This document shows positions 1-6,681 of a DNA stretch of 13,027 bases, in pieces (position 1 is the stretch's first letter; every line of letters starts with the position of its first letter). The stretch comes from JAPLGE01 sp964355545 (GTDB lineage: Bacteria > Bipolaricaulota > Bipolaricaulia > UBA7950 > UBA9294), in assembly GCA_964355545.1 (NCBI GenBank), contig CAYHEK010000044.1, positions 1-13,027 of the forward strand. Reading direction: 5' to 3'. Under the pieces are notes generated by a model. It was given only the letters and a program-made list of their open reading frames with translations, was not told the DNA's origin and did no database searches. A program made the translations under genes and the position numbers.

Positions 1-79
1 GTTCGCCGGGGTCCTCACCTTTGTCGTGCTCACGATCGTCCTTGCGACCCTCGTCCTCCGTCAGGAAAGTCGGGAGTGA
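1..79 (+). CDS. C-terminal end of a membrane protein (partial)
   Basis: The reading frame starting at base 2 is open from the window edge and stops with TGA at 77-79. It gives 25 residues: a very hydrophobic stretch (FAGVLTFVVLTIVLATLVL) followed by a short charged tail (RQESRE). This looks like the last transmembrane helix and cytoplasmic tail of an integral membrane protein. Its family cannot be told from so little. It converges on the flavodoxin gene, whose stop lies about 40 bp away. Confidence 0.55.
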   Translation, partial: FAGVLTFVVLTIVLATLVLRQESRE

Positions 80-105
80 GCCGGGGGATAAGAGAGTCCG
101 GACGC

Positions 106-127
106 GGCTAGAGGGGATCGACTAGCC
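106..127. terminator. Possible weak hairpin between convergent genes
   Basis: GGCTAG (106-111) can pair with CTAGCC (122-127) across a 10-base loop, between the end of the upstream membrane-protein gene and the flavodoxin gene. The right arm overlaps the flavodoxin stop codon. There is no T-run on either strand, so a true intrinsic terminator is doubtful. Confidence 0.18.
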
Positions 128-604
128 CTCGACCCTCTTTTTGACCTCCTCGACGAAGGCGTCGACCTTCGCGCGGTGAGCGCCTCGCGCCACCTCTCTC
201 GTCGCCAGGGCGAGGGAGGCGACGGGGTCGATCCCGGCGAGGGAGGCCATCGCGGCGAGGGTCCTCTCGCCGGATCCGCTCCTGGATGTCGTGAAGAAGC
301 CCGCGCGCCGCAGGCGCCCTTTGTGGCGGACGAGGTAGCTCCGCGCCGGACTCGACACGGTGCCGCCCCACACCGGAGTCCCCACGATGACGAGGTCGTA
401 GCGCGACGGGTCGGCCCGCGGTTCGCGAATCTCCACCTCCCGGCCGCGCATCGCTTCCCTCCCGGAGCGGAGGTAGCCGAGAATCCCGGTCCTCTTTCGC
501 ATGTCTTCGATCGGTTCTGTGTCCGCTCCCAGGGCGGAAGCGATCGCCTCGGCGACCGCGCGCGTGGTTCCTGTTCGTGAGTAGAAGACAACGAGTGCTC
601 TCAT
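122..604 (-). CDS. Flavodoxin-family protein
   Basis: The predicted 160-residue protein has a flavodoxin fold and is probably a cytoplasmic FMN-binding electron carrier or quinone reductase. Near the N-terminus is the FMN phosphate-binding loop, with strand LVVFYSR followed by TGTTRAVAEAI (residues 4-21). The second flavin-contacting loop, GTPVWGGTVSSPARSYL, is at about residues 75-91. The length suits short-chain flavodoxins. I chose ATG at 604 because GGAGGT (611-616 on the complement) precedes it and the flavodoxin fold begins immediately. An in-frame ATG at 682 would add 26 residues unlike the family. The gene is divergent from the small membrane protein and has its own promoter-like sequence. 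The redox partner and exact subfamily cannot be told. Confidence 0.88.
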   Translation of the reverse strand: MRALVVFYSRTGTTRAVAEAIASALGADTEPIEDMRKRTGILGYLRSGREAMRGREVEIREPRADPSRYDLVIVGTPVWGGTVSSPARSYLVRHKGRLRRAGFFTTSRSGSGERTLAAMASLAGIDPVASLALATREVARGAHRAKVDAFVEEVKKRVEG

Positions 605-626
605 CTTCTCACCTCCACACGAGGAG

Positions 627-655
627 GTTATAGTCGCGCCGGTCCGCCAAGGCAA
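627..655 (-). promoter_or_regulatory. Predicted sigma-70-type promoter for the flavodoxin gene
   Basis: On the minus strand, TTGCCT (650-655) and TATAAC (627-632) are separated by exactly 17 bp. A transcript starting about 7 bp downstream would have a leader of about 15 bases that contains the GGAGGT ribosome binding site. Confidence 0.5.
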
Positions 656-669
656 GCTCGGCCCGCGGA

Positions 670-689
670 GGAATAGGTTCATCTATTCC
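670..689. promoter_or_regulatory. Candidate operator: perfect inverted repeat between divergent promoters
   Basis: GGAATAG (670-676) and CTATTCC (683-689) are perfect reverse complements with a 6-bp spacer. The element lies almost centrally between the two predicted -35 boxes, about 14 bp from one and 16 bp from the other. That placement fits a dimeric regulator acting on both genes. The regulator is unknown. Confidence 0.4.
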
Positions 690-705
690 ACGCACAGCCT
701 TCCTC

Positions 706-734
706 TTGAAAGAGCGTCAAGGATCGGCTATAGA
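706..734 (+). promoter_or_regulatory. Predicted sigma-70-type promoter for the small membrane protein gene
   Basis: TTGAAA (706-711) and TATAGA (729-734) are separated by 17 bp. The predicted start site at about 741 gives a leader of about 41 bases before the ATG at 782, with GGGAGGAG just ahead of that start. Confidence 0.55.
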
Positions 735-781
735 GGGTTAAGGCGGCGCGGCCGCGACCACGGAGGACGAGGGAGGAGAGC

Positions 782-1324
782 ATGGAATCGGAAGGCCATT
801 CCGCTCTAATGAATCCCTTGAGGAGAGGGCTCCTCGGGGGGTACTGCCTCGTCTTCCTCCTTCTCACCCTTTACCTCGTGATCTCGCTCCTCGCCGCGCC
901 GCCGCGCGAGGGAGCGCAGGGCGAGGTCCTCGTCTCCCTCTTCGGTCAGGCCCTCCCGCTTGGGGCGGAGGCGCGGCTCCTTCTCCTCGTCGCGCTCGCG
1001 GGGGCCCTCGGCGCGAGCATCCACGCCGCGTCCTCGTTCGCCGTCTTCGCCGGGTTGGGCCGCCTCGCCACGAGTTGGCTTTGGTGGTACGTCCTTCGGC
1101 CGTTCATCGGCGCGGCCCTGGCGATGGTCCTCTACTTTCTCGTGCGCGGGGTCCTCCTCTCCGCGGCGTCCGATCCCCGCGCGGTCAGCCCCTACGGTCT
1201 CCTCGCCTTCGCCGGCCTTTCCGGAATGTTCTCCAAGCAGGCGATCGAGTGGATGGGGAAGGTCTTCGACCAGATGTTCCGCCGCCTGAGCAACGTCGAG
1301 AATAGCGACACGAAGGGTCCTTAA
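782..1324 (+). CDS. Small integral membrane protein, function unknown
   Basis: A 180-residue protein that I do not recognise as a named family. Three to four membrane segments are visible: about residues 19-38, 64-91, 103-127 and possibly 136-152. A hydrophilic C-terminal tail follows (about 153-180). The stretch WWYVLRPFIGAALAMVLYFL, then SPYGLLAFAGLSGMFSKQA, looks like a conserved core. The helix-turn around GLSGMFSKQAIEWMGKVFD resembles small membrane proteins seen in several phyla without known role, but this is an impression. The ATG at 782 is preceded by GGGAGGAG. An internal ATG at 809 is possible but has no comparable binding site. The gene has its own promoter and ends only 10 bp from the stop of the convergent transporter gene, leaving no room for a terminator. 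Confidence 0.8.
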   Translation: MESEGHSALMNPLRRGLLGGYCLVFLLLTLYLVISLLAAPPREGAQGEVLVSLFGQALPLGAEARLLLLVALAGALGASIHAASSFAVFAGLGRLATSWLWWYVLRPFIGAALAMVLYFLVRGVLLSAASDPRAVSPYGLLAFAGLSGMFSKQAIEWMGKVFDQMFRRLSNVENSDTKGP

Positions 1325-1334
1325 CGGGAGAGAC

Positions 1335-2552
1335 TCACGCGCGCGCCTCCTGCGGCGGCCGCCACGCCCACAGGCCGAGCGCGGCGAGGAGGGCGAGAAA
1401 GGCGCCGAAGAAGAACGGGGCCGCTGGGCTCGCGACGTCCCACAGGAGCCCGGCGAGGAGGGAGGCGGGGAGGCTCAAGGCGCCGACCACCGTGCTGTAG
1501 GCCCCGTAGGCCGTCCCGCGCAGCTCTTTGGGGACCACATCCGCGACGAGGGCGCGCGTCGTGCCGTAGGCCGCTCCGTAGTAGGCGCCGTAGAAGAGGT
1601 AGAGGACCCACATGCTCCAGCCGTGCCGGGCAAGTCCGATCCCGCAGTAGATCGCGGCGTAGGCGAGCCAGCCCGCGACGATCAGCCCCTTGCGGGGCAC
1701 CCGGTCGGAGAGGGAGCCGGCCGGTATCGAAACGAGCGAGTAGACGAGGTTGAAGGCGGCAAGCATCCCCAGGATCCCAAGGACGGTCACTCCCAGGGAG
1801 CGGGCGCGCAGGACGAGGAAGGCGTCCGCCGAGTTCCCAAGCTCGAAGATTCCGACGAGGACGAGGAAGAGGAGAAACGGCCTCCCCAGGCCGCGCACGC
1901 TCACCTTCGGCCGCTCGGAGCGGCCGGCGCGCACCTCGCGTGCCCCCACGGCGAGGGCCAGGACGGCGAGGAAGGCCGGGACGATGCTTACGAGGACGAC
2001 GAGGCGGAAGGTGTGCGCCTCAAGCTCGCCTGTCCCTCCTTGAGTGAGCCACACGGCGAGGAGGGCGCCGCCGATCCCGACGAGCGCTCCGGCGGTGTCG
2101 GCGGCGCGGTGGAAGCCGAAGGCGAGGCCTCGATTCCCCTGGCCAATCGAGTCGGCGACCAGGGCGTCGCGTGGGGCGGTGCGCACCCCCTTCCCCACTC
2201 GGTCGGCCCAGCGCGCCCCCGCAACCGCCGTCCAGGAATTCGCGAGGTAGAAGACGGGCTTCACCAAGGCTGAGATCCCGTAACCGATGACGGCGAGCCA
2301 CTTACGGCTCTCGAGACGATCCGAGATCCAGCCGGAGACGATGCGCAGGAGGGAGGAGGTCGTCTCGGCGAGGCCTTCGATCAAGCCGATGAAGGTCGTG
2401 CGCACCCCGAGGACGGAGGAGAGGAAGAGAGGAAGGAGGTTTAAGACCATCTCCGAGGAGACGTCCATGAAGAAGCTCGCGAGGCTCGCCGCCCACAGGT
2501 TCCGCGGCAGCCCACGCAAGGAACTCCCCAGGACATTCCGCTTCCCCGCCAT
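1335..2552 (-). CDS. Major facilitator superfamily (MFS) transporter
   Basis: A 405-residue polytopic inner-membrane protein, normal length for a 12-helix MFS carrier. The first half contains an MFS motif A-like loop, GWISDRLESRKW (about residues 74-85). The signature DRVGKGVRTAPRDALVADS (about 117-135) then RGLAFGFHRAADTAGA (about 141-156) is typical of a widespread group of uncharacterised bacterial MFS proteins. The second-half counterpart is SIPAGSLSDRVPRKG (about 275-289). The two halves are joined by a charged loop near 205-222. The start at 2552 is preceded by AAAGGAGA. A TACAAT -10-like box lies at 2601-2606 on the minus strand, without a convincing -35. The substrate cannot be inferred. 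The gene may once have been downstream of the HD-GYP gene whose remnant lies 92 bp away. Confidence 0.92.
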   Translation of the reverse strand: MAGKRNVLGSSLRGLPRNLWAASLASFFMDVSSEMVLNLLPLFLSSVLGVRTTFIGLIEGLAETTSSLLRIVSGWISDRLESRKWLAVIGYGISALVKPVFYLANSWTAVAGARWADRVGKGVRTAPRDALVADSIGQGNRGLAFGFHRAADTAGALVGIGGALLAVWLTQGGTGELEAHTFRLVVLVSIVPAFLAVLALAVGAREVRAGRSERPKVSVRGLGRPFLLFLVLVGIFELGNSADAFLVLRARSLGVTVLGILGMLAAFNLVYSLVSIPAGSLSDRVPRKGLIVAGWLAYAAIYCGIGLARHGWSMWVLYLFYGAYYGAAYGTTRALVADVVPKELRGTAYGAYSTVVGALSLPASLLAGLLWDVASPAAPFFFGAFLALLAALGLWAWRPPQEARA

Positions 2553-2643
2553 TCTCCTTTACTCCCTTGTCGGGACGTGACCGCGTCGAAGGGTTCGCCG
2601 ATTGTAGCGGCGCGGCCGACGCGGGGCGAGGGCCGTTGGGCGA

Positions 2644-2823
2644 TCAGGAAGAGAAGGCGAAGCGCCGTTCCGCGAGGAGCCGCACGCACGCATCCACTGC
2701 CGCAGGGTCGTAGAGGGTGTCCTTGTTCTCTGCGATCTCCTCGATCGCCTTATCGATCCCGAGTGCCGGTCGGTACGGGCGGTGGGAGGACATGGCCTCT
2801 GCGACATCTGGCCTTCGAACCAT
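2644..2823 (-). pseudogene. Decayed C-terminal tail of an HD-GYP domain protein
   Basis: Read on the minus strand, this stretch encodes DVAEAMSSHRPYRPALGI and continues to a natural stop (TGA, 2646-2644). It matches the last 54 residues of the intact HD-GYP protein at 6682-8430, with about 35 of 54 identical by hand count. Homology starts abruptly at about 2808. Upstream of that the frame runs through unrelated codons and reaches a TAG. The HD dyad, the GYP motif and all metal ligands are therefore missing, so this is a truncated remnant and not a working gene. An ATG at 2823 would give a 59-residue peptide, but no ribosome binding site is evident. The fragment points opposite to the intact copy and lies just upstream of the sensor kinase. 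Confidence 0.75.
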
Positions 2824-2872
2824 GCTCGAGCGAGTCCCGGCGACGCATCCTCCAAACTAAAGAGCGGGAATG

Positions 2873-2881
2873 TGCTAAACT
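2873..2881 (+). promoter_or_regulatory. Possible extended -10 element for the signalling operon
   Basis: TGC-TAAACT matches an extended -10 pattern (TG-N followed by a TATAAT-like hexamer), about 57 bp before the kinase start. The best-spaced -35 (CAAACT) is poor. It is the only promoter-like element I see between the HD-GYP remnant and the kinase gene. Confidence 0.25.
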
Positions 2882-2937
2882 GCAACCGACGATACGACGG
2901 CGCAAGACCGGCCGCGCGCAGGGAGGGAGTCGCGGTG

Positions 2938-5900
2938 ATGCTCGACCGTCAGAAGAGAACAAGGTCCCTCGTAGCGTATGCCTTCGTCCTCGTCTGCATC
3001 CTCCTGGCGGCGGCCCTTGGCGCGGGCGCCTACCTCTACTACTCGGACTACCAGAGGCACTACCGCGTCCAAGTGGAAAACCAGCTCTCGGCCATCGGGA
3101 AGCTGAAAGCCGACGATCTGGCGAATTGGAGAGGCGAGCGGTTGGCGGATGCGTCGGCCCTCCACAAGAACGCCGCCTTCGCCGCGCTGGCCAAGCGCTA
3201 CCTCGACGACCCGGGCGACCCGCAAGCCGAAGCGGAGCTTCGGTCGTGGCTGGAGAGTTACCAGGAATACCAGCAGTACGACCAAGTTCGCTTGCTGGAT
3301 GCGCAAGGTGCAACGCGCCTGTCCGTCCCCGCTGGGGTACCGCCCGTCGCGCCGGCCATCTCAGAGCGCTTGCCCGAAATCCTGCAATCAGGCCGGGTGA
3401 CGTTCCTGGACTTCTACCGGGATGACCATGACCAGAGGGTCCACCTCGCGGCCCTCGTCCCCATCGTCGACGGAGAGGGCAGCCACCAAGCTCTAGGAGC
3501 CGTCGTCCTGCGCATCGATCCCACGCCCTACCTCTATCCGTTCATCGCCCGCTGGCCCACGCCAAGCGAGACGGCCGAGACCCTGCTCGTCCGCCGGGAC
3601 GGGAACGATGCCCTGTTCCTGAATGAGGTTAGGTTTCAGAAGGACACCGCACTCACCCTGCGCATCTCACTAGCGAGCCGTGACGTACCCGCCGTGAAGG
3701 CCGCGTTGGGGCAGGAAGGGATCGTCGAAGGAGTGGACTATCGCGGCGTGCGCGTGATCGCTGACGTGCGTTCCGTTCCCGACTCGCCGTGGTTCCTCGT
3801 GGCATGCATGGATGCTGCGGAAGTGTATGCGCCGGTGAGGGAGCGACTCTGGCAACTGGTCATCGTCGTCGCCGCCCTGCTATTCGGCGCGGGCGCCTGT
3901 GTGGGTCTGGCCTGGTGGCAGCGAAGCGGCCAGTTCTACCGCGAAAGGGCGGCAGCGGTCGAGACGATTCGGGAGACCAGGGACTATCTGGAGAATCTGA
4001 TTAACCACGCCAGCGCCCCCATCATCGTCTGGGACCCGCAATTCCGTATCACCCGTTTCAATCGCGCCTTCGAGTCCTTGACCGGCAGACGCGCGGATGA
4101 CGTCACTGGGAAGTCGCTGGAGATTCTCTTCCCGCGTGCCTCACTGGGGAGTTCGATGGAACTCATCAAGAAAACGCAGACCGGCGAGCGGTGGGAGACG
4201 GCCGAGATCGCCATCCTCCATCTCGACGGGTCGGTTCGAACCGTTCTCTGGAACTCAGCCACGCTATTCTCTGCAGATGGCAAGACCCCGGTGGCCACCA
4301 TCGCCCAGGGCCAGGACGTCACCGAGCGCAAGCGGGTGGAGGAGAACACCAGGCGCATGGCGACGGTGGTACGCGACTCGAACGACGCGATCACGATCCA
4401 GGACTTCGAGGGACGGATCACCGCCTGGAACCAAGGCGCGGAGCTGATGTACGGCTACAGCGAGCAAGAGGCGCTTGCGGCGAACATCGACCTCCTCACG
4501 GCCCCCGGCAAGATCGCAGAGCAGAGAGACTTCATCCGCCGGCTGATGGCAGGCGAAGACGTCACCTCGTTTGAAACCCAGCGGGTGACCAAAGACGGGC
4601 ACGTCCTCGATGTCTGGATGACCGTCACCAGACTGATGGACGACGCCGGGAAGCCGGTCGGTCTCGCCTCCACCGAACGCGACATCACGGCGCGCAAGCG
4701 GAAGGAAGAGGACCTCCGGCGCATGGCGACGGTGGTGAGAGACTCCAACGACGCGATCACCATTCAGGACTTCGAGGGTGGGATCACGGCCTGGAACCGC
4801 GGCGCGGAGCTGATGTACGGCTACAGCGAGCAAGAGGCGCTTGCGGCGAACATCGACCTCCTCACGGCCCCCGGCAAGATCGCAGAGCAGAGAGACTTCA
4901 TCCGCCGGCTGATGGCAGGCGAAGACGTCACCTCGTTTGAAACCCAGCGGGTGACCAAAGACGGGCACGTCCTCGATGTCTGGATGACCGTCACCAGACT
5001 GATGGACGACGCCGGGAAGCCGGTCGGTCTCGCCTCCACCGAACGCGACATCACGGCGCGCAAGCGGAAGGAAGAGGACCTCCGGCGCATGGCGACGGTG
5101 GTGAGAGACTCGAACGACGCGATCACGATCCAGGACTTCGAGGGCCGCATCACCGCCTGGAACCGCGGCGCTGAGCTGATGTACGGCTACAGCGAGGAAG
5201 AGGCGCTGGCGATGAACATCGACCTCCTCACGCCCCCCGGCAAGATCGCCGAGCACAGAGACTTCATCCGCCGGCTGGTGGCGGGCGAAGACGTCACGTC
5301 GTTCGAGACCCAGCGGGTGACCAAAGACGGGCACGTCCTCGATGTCTGGATGACCGTCACCAAACTGATGGACCACGCTGGCAAGCCGATTGGGCTGGGC
5401 TCCACCGAACGCGACATCACCGCGCGCAAGCGGGAGGAGGACGTCCTCCGCCTCAACGCCGAAATCGGCAGGCATACCGGTCAATTGGAGGCCGCCTACA
5501 ACGAGCTCGAAGCTTTCAGTTATTCGGTCTCGCACGACCTGCGCGCGCCGTTGCGGCATGTTCAGGGCTACGTGGACATGCTCGCGCGCGATGCCGAAAG
5601 CCAGCTTTCGGAGAATGGCCGGCGTTACATGCGGACCATTGCGGACGCCAGCCGGGAGATGGGCGTGCTGATTGACGATCTGCTGGCGTTCTCCCGCACG
5701 GGCCGGACGCAGATGGCTGAGACGACCGTCTCTCTGAACGGCTTGGTACAGGAGAGCATTCAGAGCCTCGAAGTGGCCACGCGCGGCCGAAACATTGTCT
5801 GGACCCTACCGCCCCTGCCCGCGGTGCACGCCGACCCCGCGATGCTCAGGCTGGCCTTGACCAACCTGCTGAGCAACGCGGTGAAGTTCACCTCTCCGCG

Positions 5901-6174
5901 CGACCCGGCGCAGATCGAGATCGGCAGCGCGGGTACGGAGGACGGTCGCGCCATCCTCTTCGTCCGCGACAATGGCGTCGGATTCGATCCGCAGTACGCC
6001 CACAAGCTTTTCGGCGTCTTCCAGCGATTGCACCGGTCGGACGAGTTTGAAGGCACCGGCATCGGCCTGGCCAACGTGCGGCGCATCATCGCCCGGCACG
6101 GCGGGCGCACATGGGCGGAGGGCAAGCTCAACGAGGGTGCGACGTTCTACTTCACGCTGAAGGCAAGTGAATGA
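2938..6174 (+). CDS. Membrane sensor histidine kinase with four PAS domains
   Basis: A 1078-residue sensor kinase. Order: TM1 (about 12-33); extracytoplasmic sensor (about 35-300, probably Cache-like); TM2 (about 305-327); PAS 1 (about 346-468); three near-copy PAS units of 122 residues each (473-594, 595-716, 717-838), each ending in ERDITARK; HisKA with H-box SYSVSHDLRAP and predicted phospho-acceptor His866; HATPase_c with N-box NLLSNAVKF (Asn980), G1 DNGVGF (Asp1011) and G2 GTGIGLA (about 1039). All catalytic motifs are intact, so autokinase activity is expected. The H-box style resembles kinases that partner Rcp1-type regulators, and such a regulator follows directly. I chose ATG 2938 because TM1 starts just after it and GGGAGGG lies upstream. 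GTG 2935 is equally possible. An upstream extension would run into non-coding sequence. Confidence 0.93.
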   Translation: MLDRQKRTRSLVAYAFVLVCILLAAALGAGAYLYYSDYQRHYRVQVENQLSAIGKLKADDLANWRGERLADASALHKNAAFAALAKRYLDDPGDPQAEAELRSWLESYQEYQQYDQVRLLDAQGATRLSVPAGVPPVAPAISERLPEILQSGRVTFLDFYRDDHDQRVHLAALVPIVDGEGSHQALGAVVLRIDPTPYLYPFIARWPTPSETAETLLVRRDGNDALFLNEVRFQKDTALTLRISLASRDVPAVKAALGQEGIVEGVDYRGVRVIADVRSVPDSPWFLVACMDAAEVYAPVRERLWQLVIVVAALLFGAGACVGLAWWQRSGQFYRERAAAVETIRETRDYLENLINHASAPIIVWDPQFRITRFNRAFESLTGRRADDVTGKSLEILFPRASLGSSMELIKKTQTGERWETAEIAILHLDGSVRTVLWNSATLFSADGKTPVATIAQGQDVTERKRVEENTRRMATVVRDSNDAITIQDFEGRITAWNQGAELMYGYSEQEALAANIDLLTAPGKIAEQRDFIRRLMAGEDVTSFETQRVTKDGHVLDVWMTVTRLMDDAGKPVGLASTERDITARKRKEEDLRRMATVVRDSNDAITIQDFEGGITAWNRGAELMYGYSEQEALAANIDLLTAPGKIAEQRDFIRRLMAGEDVTSFETQRVTKDGHVLDVWMTVTRLMDDAGKPVGLASTERDITARKRKEEDLRRMATVVRDSNDAITIQDFEGRITAWNRGAELMYGYSEEEALAMNIDLLTPPGKIAEHRDFIRRLVAGEDVTSFETQRVTKDGHVLDVWMTVTKLMDHAGKPIGLGSTERDITARKREEDVLRLNAEIGRHTGQLEAAYNELEAFSYSVSHDLRAPLRHVQGYVDMLARDAESQLSENGRRYMRTIADASREMGVLIDDLLAFSRTGRTQMAETTVSLNGLVQESIQSLEVATRGRNIVWTLPPLPAVHADPAMLRLALTNLLSNAVKFTSPRDPAQIEIGSAGTEDGRAILFVRDNGVGFDPQYAHKLFGVFQRLHRSDEFEGTGIGLANVRRIIARHGGRTWAEGKLNEGATFYFTLKASE
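4354..5451 (+). repeat. Three tandem 366-bp repeats encoding PAS domains
   Basis: Units start at 4354, 4720 and 5086, all in frame inside the kinase gene. By eye, 4435-4745 and 4801-5111 are identical over 311 bp. The third unit is more diverged (for example LTPPGKIAEHRDF against LTAPGKIAEQRDF). In the first 80 bp of each unit, unit 1 resembles unit 3 more than unit 2, which suggests gene conversion or unequal crossing over. Short-read assembly may have miscounted the copies. Confidence 0.95.
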
Positions 6175-6191
6175 AGCACGGAGGAACGACC

Positions 6192-6662
6192 ATGAAGACA
6201 GAAGTGAAACGCATCTTGCTGGTGGACGATAGTCCCCGCGACACCGAACTGACACTCAACGCCTTGGCTCAACACAACCTGGCCAACGAGGTCGTTGCCG
6301 TGCGCGACGGCGCCGAGGCGCTTGACTACCTGTATCGGCGCGGCCCGTTCGCCGACCGAGCCGCCGGCAATCCCGCCGTCGTGCTGCTGGACCTGAAGAT
6401 GCCCAAGGTGGACGGCATCGAGGTTCTGCGGCAGATGAAGAGCGACCCGCAACTCAAAATGATGCCGGTGGTGGTGTTGACCTCCTCGCGCGAAGAGCAG
6501 GACTTGGTCACGAGTTACCAACTGGGCGTCAACGCCTACATTGTCAAGCCGGTCCAGTTCCAGGAGTTCGTCGAGGCGGTGAAGCTGTTGGGCGCGTTTT
6601 GGGCGGTGGTCAACGAGCCGCCCCCGGGCAGCGCCCGGTCGGCACGGCCCAAGACACCCTAG
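6192..6662 (+). CDS. Rcp1-like single-domain response regulator
   Basis: A 156-residue stand-alone receiver domain, probably the phosphoryl acceptor of the kinase just upstream. Acidic pocket Asp12-Asp13 (ILLVDDSPRD), phospho-acceptor Asp67 (LLDLKMPKVDG), Thr97 (VVLTSSREEQD) and Lys119 (YIVKPVQF) are all present. The long insertion around residues 45-60 (DYLYRRGPFADR) is typical of the Rcp1 type that partners phytochrome-like kinases. There is no output domain, only a Pro/Ala-rich tail, so it probably signals by protein contact or phosphorelay. The start at 6192 is preceded by GGAGGA. An ATG at 6171 overlaps the kinase stop (ATGA) and would add seven residues. Translational coupling to the kinase is likely. 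Leucine codons are CTG/TTG-rich (10 CTG, 5 TTG, 2 CTC, 1 CTT), unlike the flanking resident genes. Confidence 0.93.
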   Translation: MKTEVKRILLVDDSPRDTELTLNALAQHNLANEVVAVRDGAEALDYLYRRGPFADRAAGNPAVVLLDLKMPKVDGIEVLRQMKSDPQLKMMPVVVLTSSREEQDLVTSYQLGVNAYIVKPVQFQEFVEAVKLLGAFWAVVNEPPPGSARSARPKTP

Positions 6663-6681
6663 TGTCAGCGAGGAGGCTGCG

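Noticed and set aside
1623..2273. Plus-strand open frame of 216 codons inside the MFS gene
   Set aside because: It is a shadow: highly charged and repetitive Gly/Glu/Asp composition opposite an intact transporter gene.
2782..2937. N-terminal extension of the kinase starting at GTG 2782
   Set aside because: It would run through the HD-GYP remnant and the promoter region, has no family-like sequence, and precedes a well-placed start at 2938.
4354..5451. Tandem repeats as a possible CRISPR or satellite array
   Set aside because: Units are 366 bp, contiguous and in frame, and encode complete PAS domains. There are no short repeats with spacers.
4264..5559. Long minus-strand open frame (431 codons) opposite the PAS repeats
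   Set aside because: It is a shadow of the repeated PAS coding sequence in GC-rich DNA. It repeats with the same 366-bp period, has no ribosome binding site, and lies over an intact kinase gene.
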